Source: Myxococcales bacterium
Lineage (GTDB): Bacteria; Myxococcota_A; Polyangia; Fen-1088
Direction: 5' to 3'
Length of the DNA: 64,000 nt
Assembly (NCBI GenBank): GCA_022184915.1
Contig: JAGTJU010000006.1
Span: 186,001 to 250,000, forward strand
A model generated the notes under the pieces. The model saw nothing but the letters and a program-made list of their open reading frames with translations. It was not told where the DNA came from and ran no database searches. Shown here one piece after another: positions 38,219 through 47,175 of this stretch (position 1 is the stretch's first letter; every line of letters begins with the position of its first letter). Position numbers and translations under genes: made by a program.

Positions 38219-39097
38219 GTGCGGTCCTGGTTTCGCAAGTGCGTAGTGGCAGCGTTGGTCTGGGTGTGGGTGGGGAGCGCGCCGGCGCCGGCGCTGGCGC
38301 GCAGGCCCTCGCGGCCCGCGGCCCCAGCTGCGTCCAAGGGGGAGGCTTTGCGCCCGGCAGGTCCTGCGCGCACACCGGTGAGTGAAGCCGAGCTCGAGAC
38401 GCTCAAGCGCGCTCTGGTGGGCTCCGAGGCCGATGCCGCCGAGACGGCTGCGCAGCGGCTTGGCGGAACGGGCCAGGAGGCCGCCGTCGACGCCCTGGTC
38501 GAGGCCTTGGCACTCGGCACGTGGCCGCAGCTGACGATCCGGTACCTCCAGGCCCTCGGGCGCCTCAACCATACGAAGGCGCTACAGGTCCTGGTTCTCT
38601 ACGCAGGCAACCGACACCCCGACGTGCGTGTGGCGGCGGTGCAGGCGCTTGCCCCGATGCAGGACGACGGAGCCGCGGGCCTGCTCATCGAGCGCTTGGG
38701 CGATGCGGACGCTACGGTGCGAGCCGCGGCCGCCGCCGCGCTCGCGGGCCGCAAAGACGTGCGCGCCGTGCCGCGCCTGTTTCAGCTCGTCAAGAGGAGC
38801 GACGTCGGAGCGGCCGTCCCGCTCGGCCTTTTGGCCCCTCTCGACCTGGCACCTCAGGTCGCCGAACTGCGCGGCACCATCGATGACGGCACGTTGTCGA
38901 GTGCGCTGGCGGAGTTTCTCAAGCGCTCCGATGCGCCCGACCGGTTGCGCGTGGATCTGGTGCGCACCTTGGGGCGCGTTCCCGGTGCCGAGGCCACCAC
39001 GGCCCTGGTGGAGTACCTGGCCTCCGTGCCCGAGGGCGAAGCGCGTCCCTCGAAAGAAGAGGCAGAAACGTTGCTCGAGCAGAGGAGCGCGGAATGA
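38219..39097 (+). CDS. Exported HEAT-repeat protein
   Basis: The 292-residue product has a signal peptide ending APALARR, then a Pro/Ala linker and several HEAT-type helical repeats. Examples are RYLQALGRLNHTKALQVLVLYAGNRHPDVRVAAVQALA and DGAAGLLIERLGDADATVRAAAAAALAGRKD in shape. It is probably a periplasmic protein-binding scaffold. The GTG start at 38219 has no clear ribosome site. Its stop overlaps the next start (ATGA), and that next gene encodes another HEAT-containing envelope protein, so the two probably act together. Confidence 0.7.
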   Translation: MRSWFRKCVVAALVWVWVGSAPAPALARRPSRPAAPAASKGEALRPAGPARTPVSEAELETLKRALVGSEADAAETAAQRLGGTGQEAAVDALVEALALGTWPQLTIRYLQALGRLNHTKALQVLVLYAGNRHPDVRVAAVQALAPMQDDGAAGLLIERLGDADATVRAAAAAALAGRKDVRAVPRLFQLVKRSDVGAAVPLGLLAPLDLAPQVAELRGTIDDGTLSSALAEFLKRSDAPDRLRVDLVRTLGRVPGAEATTALVEYLASVPEGEARPSKEEAETLLEQRSAE

Positions 39098-40953
39098 AGA
39101 GCTTGCGGAACCGGGCCCTTGTTTTGGGCTTCTCGTGCACCCTCCTCGGCTGCGCCACGTCGGGGGGGGCTTCGGATGGCTTTGGCAGCGCGGGTGATCC
39201 CGGGCAGGTGGCTGCGGCCCTCGCCCGATCGAGCGCCGTACCTTCGACCCCGCGCAACGCGACGGGACGGGCTTTGGCCTTGCTGGCCGGAGAGAGCGGC
39301 AGCCAAAGCGTCTTGGTGGCGGTGGACCTGGAAGACAACCGCGTGATCTGGTGCGTCCCGGCCGAGGTCGACGTGCGTGCCGAGGTGGGGCGGGAGGTGG
39401 TCGTTTACGGCGATCCCGCAGGCGCTTTGGTGGGCCTCGACGTTCGCACGGGACGCGAGATGTGGCGCGTGGCCTCTCCGCGTCTAGGCACTGGGCCGGC
39501 AACGCTGCTCGGGCACGCCGTCGACGGCGAGGGTGTTTTCGCCGTGTACAAAGGGCCGCCCGGCGCAAGCCCGCCCGCGGTCATTCTGGGCCTGTCCGAG
39601 CAAGGGACGCAGCGGTTTCGCCGTCCGCTCGACGAGCGGGTGGGAGCTCCAGCTGCCCGGGGCGGCGTGGTCGCTGTTCCCCAGCGCTCTCAATTCGTGA
39701 CCCTGCTCGATGGACGCACGGGTGAGTCGCTCGCGGACATTCTCGCCCGCGACGAGGCGGCCGCCTTCGTGCGGGGCTTGCCCGAGGGCTTCATGTACGG
39801 ATCTCAGGGTGTGTTCGTGGCGTCGAGGAAAACCGCGCTCGGCACCCACGCGGGAGGCGGGTACCTCAAGGCGAAGCTTCCCGAGTTCGTGCGCCCCGTC
39901 TACCACTACGACATGTACAAACCGGCACACGCCCGCCACTCGGCGATCGATAGGAACCGGCTGCTGTGGCGCGTGTCGGGCTCTCCCGACGCTCCCGCGT
40001 TCCGCAACGGTCAGGTCGTGGTGCACAATTTCCGCTTCTTTTTCGGGTTGGACGCCGCCACCGCGGATCTGACCTGGGCCTACAGCCACCCGCGGCTCGA
40101 CGCCATTGGCGCCGTCCATACGGGACCTGCGCTGGTCTTCGCGGACGCCGAGGGTAACCTGGGCGCGCTCGAGGCACGCTCGGGGCGCCTCCTGATGAGC
40201 GCCGCGCCCGCGGGCTTGGGGGCGCTCAAGGTTCGAGGGGCGTCCTTCGATGCGGAGGGGTTTGGCAAACCCGGCCCTGGTGCACAGCCCTCCGTATCGA
40301 TCTCGGAGGCGCTCAAGGCCATCGCGCTCGATCCGGACAAGCGCTTTCACGACGTGCAGGTCTTTGCAATCGAGCAGCTCTCGCGGTCGGAGGCACCGGG
40401 CGTCACGGCCGCCTTGCTGGAGGTGCTGCAACGGGGCGAGGGCGAACCCTACCTGCTCGAGAAGGCTGCCGACAGCCTCGTCGAGCGGCAGGATCCGCGC
40501 TCGCTGCCGCTCTTTTTGGAGGCCATCGAGGTCAAGCCCGATTACGCCGAAGGTCGCGCGCCCCAGCGGCTCGAGCTCATCGCCCGGGCGCTGGCGAAGC
40601 TGGGGGCCCGGGACGCCATGCCGGCGTTGGTCGACCACATTCGCTTGCCGCAGACCGACCCCAGCGCCGTGTCCGAAATCGCCGCGGCCGTGATCGCTCT
40701 CGAGGCCAAGGAGGTGATAGCCGCCTTCCGTGACTACCTCAGCCAATACCGGGCGGATCCGGCCTTTATGAGTCAGCCTGGTGCTCTCATTGCGGCCGCC
40801 AACGTGCTCGCGAGGTTGGGCGATACGCAAGACCGGACCTTGCTCCTGTACGTGGCCGAGGAGCCGAAGACCCTCTCGTCGCTCAAGGTCGCCATCGAGC
40901 GCCTCCTCGCGGAAAGTAGCGGTGGGCCTGAGGTGACGCCGCGGGCGTATTGA
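39094..40953 (+). CDS. Lipoprotein with PQQ-like propeller and HEAT repeats
   Basis: The 619-residue product carries a lipoprotein signal with lipobox TLLGC (Cys20). Residues of about 55-370 form beta-propeller-like blades (LVAVDLEDNRVIWCVP, LVGLDVRTGREMWRVASP, LFF-rich blades ending in LTWAYSHP, LGALEARSGRLLMS), as in BamB/PQQ-like folds. The part from about 400 onward is HEAT-like (VTAALLEVLQRGEGEPYLLEKAADSLV). This order, propeller then HEAT in one lipoprotein, is uncommon. It is coupled to the preceding HEAT gene by ATGA. It probably works at the outer membrane, but the partner is unknown. Confidence 0.68.
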   Translation: MKSLRNRALVLGFSCTLLGCATSGGASDGFGSAGDPGQVAAALARSSAVPSTPRNATGRALALLAGESGSQSVLVAVDLEDNRVIWCVPAEVDVRAEVGREVVVYGDPAGALVGLDVRTGREMWRVASPRLGTGPATLLGHAVDGEGVFAVYKGPPGASPPAVILGLSEQGTQRFRRPLDERVGAPAARGGVVAVPQRSQFVTLLDGRTGESLADILARDEAAAFVRGLPEGFMYGSQGVFVASRKTALGTHAGGGYLKAKLPEFVRPVYHYDMYKPAHARHSAIDRNRLLWRVSGSPDAPAFRNGQVVVHNFRFFFGLDAATADLTWAYSHPRLDAIGAVHTGPALVFADAEGNLGALEARSGRLLMSAAPAGLGALKVRGASFDAEGFGKPGPGAQPSVSISEALKAIALDPDKRFHDVQVFAIEQLSRSEAPGVTAALLEVLQRGEGEPYLLEKAADSLVERQDPRSLPLFLEAIEVKPDYAEGRAPQRLELIARALAKLGARDAMPALVDHIRLPQTDPSAVSEIAAAVIALEAKEVIAAFRDYLSQYRADPAFMSQPGALIAAANVLARLGDTQDRTLLLYVAEEPKTLSSLKVAIERLLAESSGGPEVTPRAY

Positions 40954-41028
40954 AGCAAGACGCACTCAAACCGGCGCACGGAGGTGCCGACATCCTAGTG
41001 GGGACGACTCTGGCGGCGAGAATGGTCT

Positions 41029-41370
41029 TTGGTGCAAAGCGATTTACATGTTTTCGTGTGCACGGGGCCCGTTTGCGGCGACGAGGGGACAGCTTTGTGC
41101 GACGCGACACGATGTCTCGTGGACGAGCGAGGCTGGTCGGAGTCCCTGCAGGTTCACCGGGAGATTTGTTTGGGCTATTGCCACCAAGGCCCCAACGTCA
41201 TGCTCGCCGTGGGGACCAACGCCTTCGGCCACGCGCCGGTGCCAGGTTCCCCGGGCAGCGAGATCTTCCACGAGGTCGACCTTGCACGGCTGACGGCGCT
41301 GCTCGCAGCGCGCAGGGGCGAGGGGCAGGTGGCTCCGGCCGCGGAACCTGGAACGAAGCGTGGAGGGTGA
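41029..41370 (+). CDS. Thioredoxin-like [2Fe-2S] ferredoxin
   Basis: The 113-residue product has the four-cysteine pattern of thioredoxin-fold ferredoxins: Cys11 and Cys16 in VCTGPVCG, and Cys47 and Cys51 in ICLGYCHQGPNV. This resembles NuoE-type subunits and Shethna-like ferredoxins and should bind one [2Fe-2S] cluster for electron transfer. It starts with TTG (41029) or GTG (41032), with no obvious ribosome site. The electron partner is not identifiable; the neighbours are envelope lipoproteins. The iron-sulfur supplier cysteine desulfurase is encoded 800 bases downstream. Confidence 0.75.
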   Translation: MVQSDLHVFVCTGPVCGDEGTALCDATRCLVDERGWSESLQVHREICLGYCHQGPNVMLAVGTNAFGHAPVPGSPGSEIFHEVDLARLTALLAARRGEGQVAPAAEPGTKRGG

Positions 41371-41536
41371 AGGACTTTCCCCCGATGACGAAGCTGTTGT
41401 ATGGTGCACCTCGACAATCGGCCCGCCACGCCGGCGGGGTGGTGGGCACGGGGTGGCGGTTGCCCGAGGTGGGCGCCCGAAGGCAGTGTGCGGGAATTGC
41501 GGAACGCCGCGAAGTGGCATAAGGATTCATTTGGAC

Positions 41537-42130
41537 ATGCGGAACGCTCAACGGACGCTTGGCCTTTTTGCAGGCCTGGGATTTGCGACGCTCGTAGGCT
41601 GTAACAACTCGGCCAACCAGGAGCTCATGACGAGGCTCAACGAGGCTGGCGACAAGCTGCTTGCGTGCAAGAAGGAAACAAACGACCTCACGAACGAGGT
41701 CAAGAGCCTCAAGCGTCAGCTGGCCACGGCGATGGCCGATCCCAGCAAGCTGGTCCTCAAAGATCCCGAGATCATCGAGCTCATCGCCGACCTACGCGGG
41801 GGCGAAGGTGGCGAGATCGGGGTGGGCAAGGGCGACCTGAACCCGGCCGCAGCCAGCAAGATCGTGATGGACGGCGCCCGGGCTTTGCAGCAGTGCTACG
41901 AGCGGGCGCTCAAGAAAAATGCCTCGCTGCAGGCGAGGGCGGGGGTGCAGCTCCTGCTCGGGCTTACCGTAGACGCGGGAGGCAGGGTCAACGACGTTTC
42001 GGTGCGTCCCTCGATCGACGCGAGCCTCAACGAGTGCATCGAGAGCGTGGCCAAGCGCTGGAAGTTCCCCAAGTTCACCGGCGACGCCGTGACGATCGAG
42101 CAGAAAATCATGCTCACGCCCAAGACCTGA
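41537..42130 (+). CDS. Lipoprotein with AgmX/PglI-type C-terminal domain
   Basis: The 197-residue product has a lipobox LVGC (Cys22), a coiled-coil region (NQELMTRLNEAGDKLLACKKE, then LTNEVKSLKRQLATAM in shape), and a C-terminal domain with QQCYERALKKN, LGLTVDAGGRVNDVSV, LNECIESVAKRWKFPK. The last part is the AgmX/PglI C-terminal module, a TonB-C-like fold common in myxobacterial gliding and envelope proteins. The start at 41537 is set by the lipoprotein signal. The 166 bases upstream (41371-41536) contain no gene I can support. Confidence 0.72.
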   Translation: MRNAQRTLGLFAGLGFATLVGCNNSANQELMTRLNEAGDKLLACKKETNDLTNEVKSLKRQLATAMADPSKLVLKDPEIIELIADLRGGEGGEIGVGKGDLNPAAASKIVMDGARALQQCYERALKKNASLQARAGVQLLLGLTVDAGGRVNDVSVRPSIDASLNECIESVAKRWKFPKFTGDAVTIEQKIMLTPKT

Positions 42131-42189
42131 GCCGGGCGCCCCTTCGAGAATTGCGCGCAGGCTGCGGGGGCGTCACCCTTGCGGGTTCC

Positions 42190-43356
<1,167 letters not shown>

Positions 43357-43442
43357 GGCGCCTGCCCCGACGCAGGCCATAAGGCCTCGCGTGCACGGCC
43401 GCATCGAGCAAACTGTCCACAGGACATCTTGTTCGGATGCTC

Positions 43443-43481
43443 AACCTGAGCGAAGTTGAGTCCCTTGATTTCGTTCAGGTT
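43443..43481 (+). terminator. Long hairpin in the 238-base gap after cysteine desulfurase
   Basis: AACCTGAGCGAA (43443-43454) pairs along all 12 bases with TTCGTTCAGGTT (43470-43481), allowing one G-U, around a 15-base loop. TTT continues after the right arm. It could be a terminator for the desulfurase gene or a regulatory element before the SNF2 gene. The rest of the gap (43357-43594) shows nothing else I can support. Confidence 0.45.
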
Positions 43482-43594
43482 TTGGGTGGCCCCGGCTGTG
43501 TTCCTAGGTGCGAACGTGCTCACATGAACCCGCGCATCGGCCCCTTGCTCGAAAATTTCACGCCTCGTCCGCAGGCGCGATACGTGCTCGCTCC

Positions 43595-45961
43595 ATGACG
43601 GTGGCTTCGGCCGGACTTCACCCCGACTCCGGGGGCCCATCCGCGCGTACGGCAGGGGCCTGGCCCTTCGTCCCCCACGTGCGCCTGTTCACGGAGCGCC
43701 TGGTGGCCGCGGCGAGCCTGGGCGCGCGGGAGGAAGAGGTGCTTGCTGCGGTGATCGAGCTTGGTTTCGTGTATGGCAGCACCCGCGTGGGAGCGAGCGC
43801 GGCGTGGTCACCCGATGCCGCTCGCGTCACGCGGGATTTTGGCGCCGAGGCCCGGGCACGACAGGTGTTGGAGAGCTTCGGCCCCGTCGAGCTCTCCGTG
43901 CTCGACACCCACGAAGCCCCCCTGGGCTGCAAGGCCGGCTACGTGGTGGGCATCGACGCCGACGACGCCGCTCGGTGCAGCTTCACGGCGTCCGCCCTCC
44001 CTCAGCTGCGGAAGCTGGGGTTCTCCGTGGAGCTGGCCCCCGATTATCCGTGGCAGGTCGTGGCCTCCGAGACGGCGTGGTACGCGAACGTGAGCGCCAC
44101 GGACCCTCCCCCGGGCGACGAAAAGCCCGACTGGTTCAGCCTGGAGCTGGGGATCGAGCTGGACGGACGCAAGGTCAACCTGTTGCCAGCGCTTCTCGAT
44201 CTCATCGAACGGGGCGGCGGGCCCGATGCCTTCGATACGCTCGTGCCGTGTCGGGGACGGCCCGTGGCCATCCCGGTCGACGACAATCGCTTCGTCTTGA
44301 TTCCCCCTGAGCGGCTCCGCGTTCTCTTCAAGGTCTTGACCGACCTTTACCGGTTCGAAGGGGACGGAGACGCCGTGAAGTTCACGGCCATGCAGGCTCA
44401 AGCGTTGGCCGAGCTCGAGGGGGCGTTCGGCGGCGACCATTCCCCGGGTGAGCTGCGCTGGGAGGGCGCACAAGAGGTCCGAGACAAGGGCCGTGCCTGG
44501 AGCCTGAGGCCGCGGATCGATCTCGAACCTCCCAAGGGTCTTCAAGCCACCTTGCGTTCGTACCAACAAGAGGGCCTTGGCTGGCTCCAGCACATACGAA
44601 ACAGCGACGCCGGCGGCATCCTGGCCGACGACATGGGCCTTGGCAAAACCCTCCAGACCATCGCGCACATCGCCGCTGAAAAGGAGGCAGGCCGCCTGGA
44701 TCTGCCCGCCGTGGTGGTCACCTTGACGAGCCTTTCGGGAAACTGGCGCAGGGAGATCGAAAAGTTCGCGCCAGACTTGCGTGTCGTGGTGATGCACGGG
44801 CCGCAGCGCAAGAGCCTGCGCTATCTCGCCCGGAGAACCGACGTGGTGATCACCACGTATCCCCTGTTGGTGCGGGACGCGGACTTTTACGAGTCGACGC
44901 CTTTTCACATGCTGATCTTGGACGAAGCGCAGGCCATAAAAAACGCGCGGAGCCAGGCGCATCAGGCCGTCAAGACGGTCAACGCGCGGCACCGGCTGTG
45001 CCTGACGGGCACGCCGATCGAAAACGGCCTGGACGAGCTGTGGGCCCAGTTCGATTTCCTGATGCCCGGCCTGCTCGGCAGCGCCGATTGGTTCAAACAA
45101 AAATACGTGGTGCCGATCGAGCGAGAAGGCAGCCGCCGGAGGCTCGAGGAGCTCCGCGGGCAGGTCTCGCCCTTCATGCTCCGGCGCACGAAGGAGCAGG
45201 TGGCCACGGAGCTGCCGCCCAAAACCGAGATCGTGCGGCCGGTGGAGCTGCGCGGACCGCAGCGGGACCTCTACGAAAGCATTCGTCTGGCCGCGCACGC
45301 CCAGGTACGCCAGGCGATCTCCGAAAAGGGGTTTTCCGCGTCGTCGTTCACCATCCTCGACGCGCTCATGAAGCTGCGCCAAGTGTGCTGCGATCCGCGC
45401 CTCGTGCCGCTCGAGTCGGCGCAGTCCGTGAAGAACTCGGCCAAGTTCGAGACCCTGATGGAGCTTCTCGAGCAGCAACTGCCGCGGGGCCGACGCGCGC
45501 TGGTGTTCTCTCAGTTCGCGTCCATGTTGAATCTGATTGGGCAAGGCCTCACACAGCGGGACATTCGTTTCGTATCCCTCACGGGGGCCACCCCGAACCG
45601 TCAGAAGGTGGTGGATGCGTTCGAGGGTCGCCAGGTGGACGTGTTCTTGATCAGCCTCAAGGCCGGGGGGACCGGTCTCAATCTGACCAGCGCCGATACG
45701 GTGATCCACTACGACCCGTGGTGGAACCCCGCCATCCAGGCCCAGGCCACGGACCGGGCCTATCGGATCGGGCAGACCAAGCCCGTGTTCGTCTACAACC
45801 TGATCGCCGCAGGCAGCGTCGAGGAGCGGATGCTGGGCCTGCAGCGCCGCAAAAAGGCCTTGGCTGACGGCATTCTGGGCGACACCCGCGCCCAGGGCGC
45901 GCGGCTGACGCTGGACGACGTGAACGGCCTGATGGCGCCCTTGTCCGACGGCGACGGCTGA
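43595..45961 (+). CDS. SNF2-family DEAD/DEAH-like helicase
   Basis: The 788-residue product has an N-terminal domain of about 310 residues without a recognised fold, then the SNF2 ATPase core. The core includes GGILADDMGLGKTLQTIAHIAA (motif I), TTYPLLVRD, LDEAQAIKN (motif II), LTGTPIENGLDELW (motif III), KLRQVCCDP, VFSQFASML, SLKAGGTGLNLTSADTVIHYD and TDRAYRIGQTKPVFVY (motifs IV-VI). Bacterial members of this class resemble RapA-like translocases, and the role is unknown. An earlier GTG at 43508 is possible; the ATG at 43595 is preferred. It lies between the cysteine desulfurase and mnmA genes. Confidence 0.9.
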   Translation: MTVASAGLHPDSGGPSARTAGAWPFVPHVRLFTERLVAAASLGAREEEVLAAVIELGFVYGSTRVGASAAWSPDAARVTRDFGAEARARQVLESFGPVELSVLDTHEAPLGCKAGYVVGIDADDAARCSFTASALPQLRKLGFSVELAPDYPWQVVASETAWYANVSATDPPPGDEKPDWFSLELGIELDGRKVNLLPALLDLIERGGGPDAFDTLVPCRGRPVAIPVDDNRFVLIPPERLRVLFKVLTDLYRFEGDGDAVKFTAMQAQALAELEGAFGGDHSPGELRWEGAQEVRDKGRAWSLRPRIDLEPPKGLQATLRSYQQEGLGWLQHIRNSDAGGILADDMGLGKTLQTIAHIAAEKEAGRLDLPAVVVTLTSLSGNWRREIEKFAPDLRVVVMHGPQRKSLRYLARRTDVVITTYPLLVRDADFYESTPFHMLILDEAQAIKNARSQAHQAVKTVNARHRLCLTGTPIENGLDELWAQFDFLMPGLLGSADWFKQKYVVPIEREGSRRRLEELRGQVSPFMLRRTKEQVATELPPKTEIVRPVELRGPQRDLYESIRLAAHAQVRQAISEKGFSASSFTILDALMKLRQVCCDPRLVPLESAQSVKNSAKFETLMELLEQQLPRGRRALVFSQFASMLNLIGQGLTQRDIRFVSLTGATPNRQKVVDAFEGRQVDVFLISLKAGGTGLNLTSADTVIHYDPWWNPAIQAQATDRAYRIGQTKPVFVYNLIAAGSVEERMLGLQRRKKALADGILGDTRAQGARLTLDDVNGLMAPLSDGDG

Positions 45962-46021
45962 CGGGCCTTCCGGGGCGTGGGCAACTTCGTCGATGAGGTC
46001 GCCTCGACCTTGGGCGTGGGC

Positions 46022-46027
46022 TATAGT
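46022..46027 (+). promoter_or_regulatory. Possible -10 box before mnmA
   Basis: TATAGT ends 22 bases before the ATG at 46050, with a GAGGTG ribosome site between. No -35 consensus is visible. It matches the box before the TPR gene. Confidence 0.3.
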
Positions 46028-46049
46028 GCTCCGCCTCCGAGGTGATGTG

Positions 46050-47162
46050 ATGGCGCGCGAACGCATAGTTGTGGCCATGTCCGGCGGGGTCGATTCGTCG
46101 ACCGCGGCGGGCGTTCTGTGTGAAGCCGGATACGACGTGGTGGGGGTGACGCTGAAGCTCTATGACGCTTCGGGTACGGCGGCGAGCATCGGGGGCCGCT
46201 GCTGTAGCCCGCGTGACATCGAAGACGCGCGCGCCACCGCGGCCCAGCTGGGATTTGCCCACTACGTGCTCGACGAGGTGGAGGCCTTCAACGAGTCCGT
46301 GATCGACGACTTCGTCAGCGAGTACAGCGCCGGCCGCACACCGAACCCCTGCGTCAAGTGCAACGAGAAGATCAAGTTTGGTCCGCTCGTCGCCTTCGCC
46401 AACGCGGTGGGGGCGAGCCGCCTGGCCACCGGCCACTACGCGCGGCTCGCCGAGGGGCCTTCAGGGCCGCGTCTCTTGAGGGCGGTCGACGAGGACAAGG
46501 ACCAGTCGTACTTCCTCTTCGGGGTGCGTCCCGAGCTGTTTCGGAAGGTGATGTTTCCGCTCGGCGATCTGCGCAAAGAACAGACCCGTGACGTGGCCCG
46601 GCGGCTGGGCTTGCCGAACTGCGACAAGCCCGATTCCCAGCAGCTGTGTTTCATCCCGGATGGTGACCACAAGGCCTTCATCACGAAGCGCGGTGGCGGT
46701 GGTCGAGCGGGAGCCGTGCTGAACGAAAAGGGCGAGACCCTGGCGCAGCACGAAGGCACCCACCACTTCACCGTCGGACAGCGCAAAGGCCTTCCAGGTG
46801 TCGATGGGGTGAAGCGGTTCGTCGTTCGCATCGATCCGGCCACGGGCACCGTCTACACGGGACCCCGGGACCAGCTGGGGCGTCGCGAGGTCGGGGTGGA
46901 AAGCATGCGGTGGTGGGGACCCGTGCCCACGGCGCCCGTGCGGGCCGCCGTGCAGATCCGGCATCACAGCAAGCCCCGCGCGGCCGTGGTGCATCCGGAG
47001 GGGCCTGACGCCGCCTTGGTGGTCTTCGACGATCCCCAGGAGGGCGTCGCCCCGGGACAGGCCGCGGTGGTGTACGGAGACGAGGTCGTTTTGGGGGGCG
47101 GCTGGATCGCGGCGGCCCCGCCACCAAGGCCGGAGCCGGTTGCCGTCCGGCCCGAGGCGTAA
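46050..47162 (+). CDS. mnmA: tRNA-specific 2-thiouridylase MnmA
   Basis: The 370-residue enzyme inserts sulfur at C2 of the wobble uridine of tRNA Lys, Glu and Gln. It has the PP-loop SGGVDSS (residues 11-17), the catalytic Cys101 in TPNPCVKCN and Cys200 in QQLCFIPDGD, RYVGQRKG-like HHFTVGQRKGL, and a C-terminal beta-barrel. It takes sulfur from a cysteine desulfurase, and such a gene is located upstream at 42190. I chose the ATG at 46050 after GAGGTG; the frame from 45993 adds non-family residues. The last 15 residues are a Pro-rich tail. Confidence 0.94.
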   Translation: MARERIVVAMSGGVDSSTAAGVLCEAGYDVVGVTLKLYDASGTAASIGGRCCSPRDIEDARATAAQLGFAHYVLDEVEAFNESVIDDFVSEYSAGRTPNPCVKCNEKIKFGPLVAFANAVGASRLATGHYARLAEGPSGPRLLRAVDEDKDQSYFLFGVRPELFRKVMFPLGDLRKEQTRDVARRLGLPNCDKPDSQQLCFIPDGDHKAFITKRGGGGRAGAVLNEKGETLAQHEGTHHFTVGQRKGLPGVDGVKRFVVRIDPATGTVYTGPRDQLGRREVGVESMRWWGPVPTAPVRAAVQIRHHSKPRAAVVHPEGPDAALVVFDDPQEGVAPGQAAVVYGDEVVLGGGWIAAAPPPRPEPVAVRPEA

Positions 47163-47175
47163 GCTTCGCGCCCGC

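Noticed and set aside
43808-46078. Antisense frame of 756 codons across the SNF2 gene
   Set aside because: The forward frame contains the full SNF2 motif set; the reverse product has no family features.
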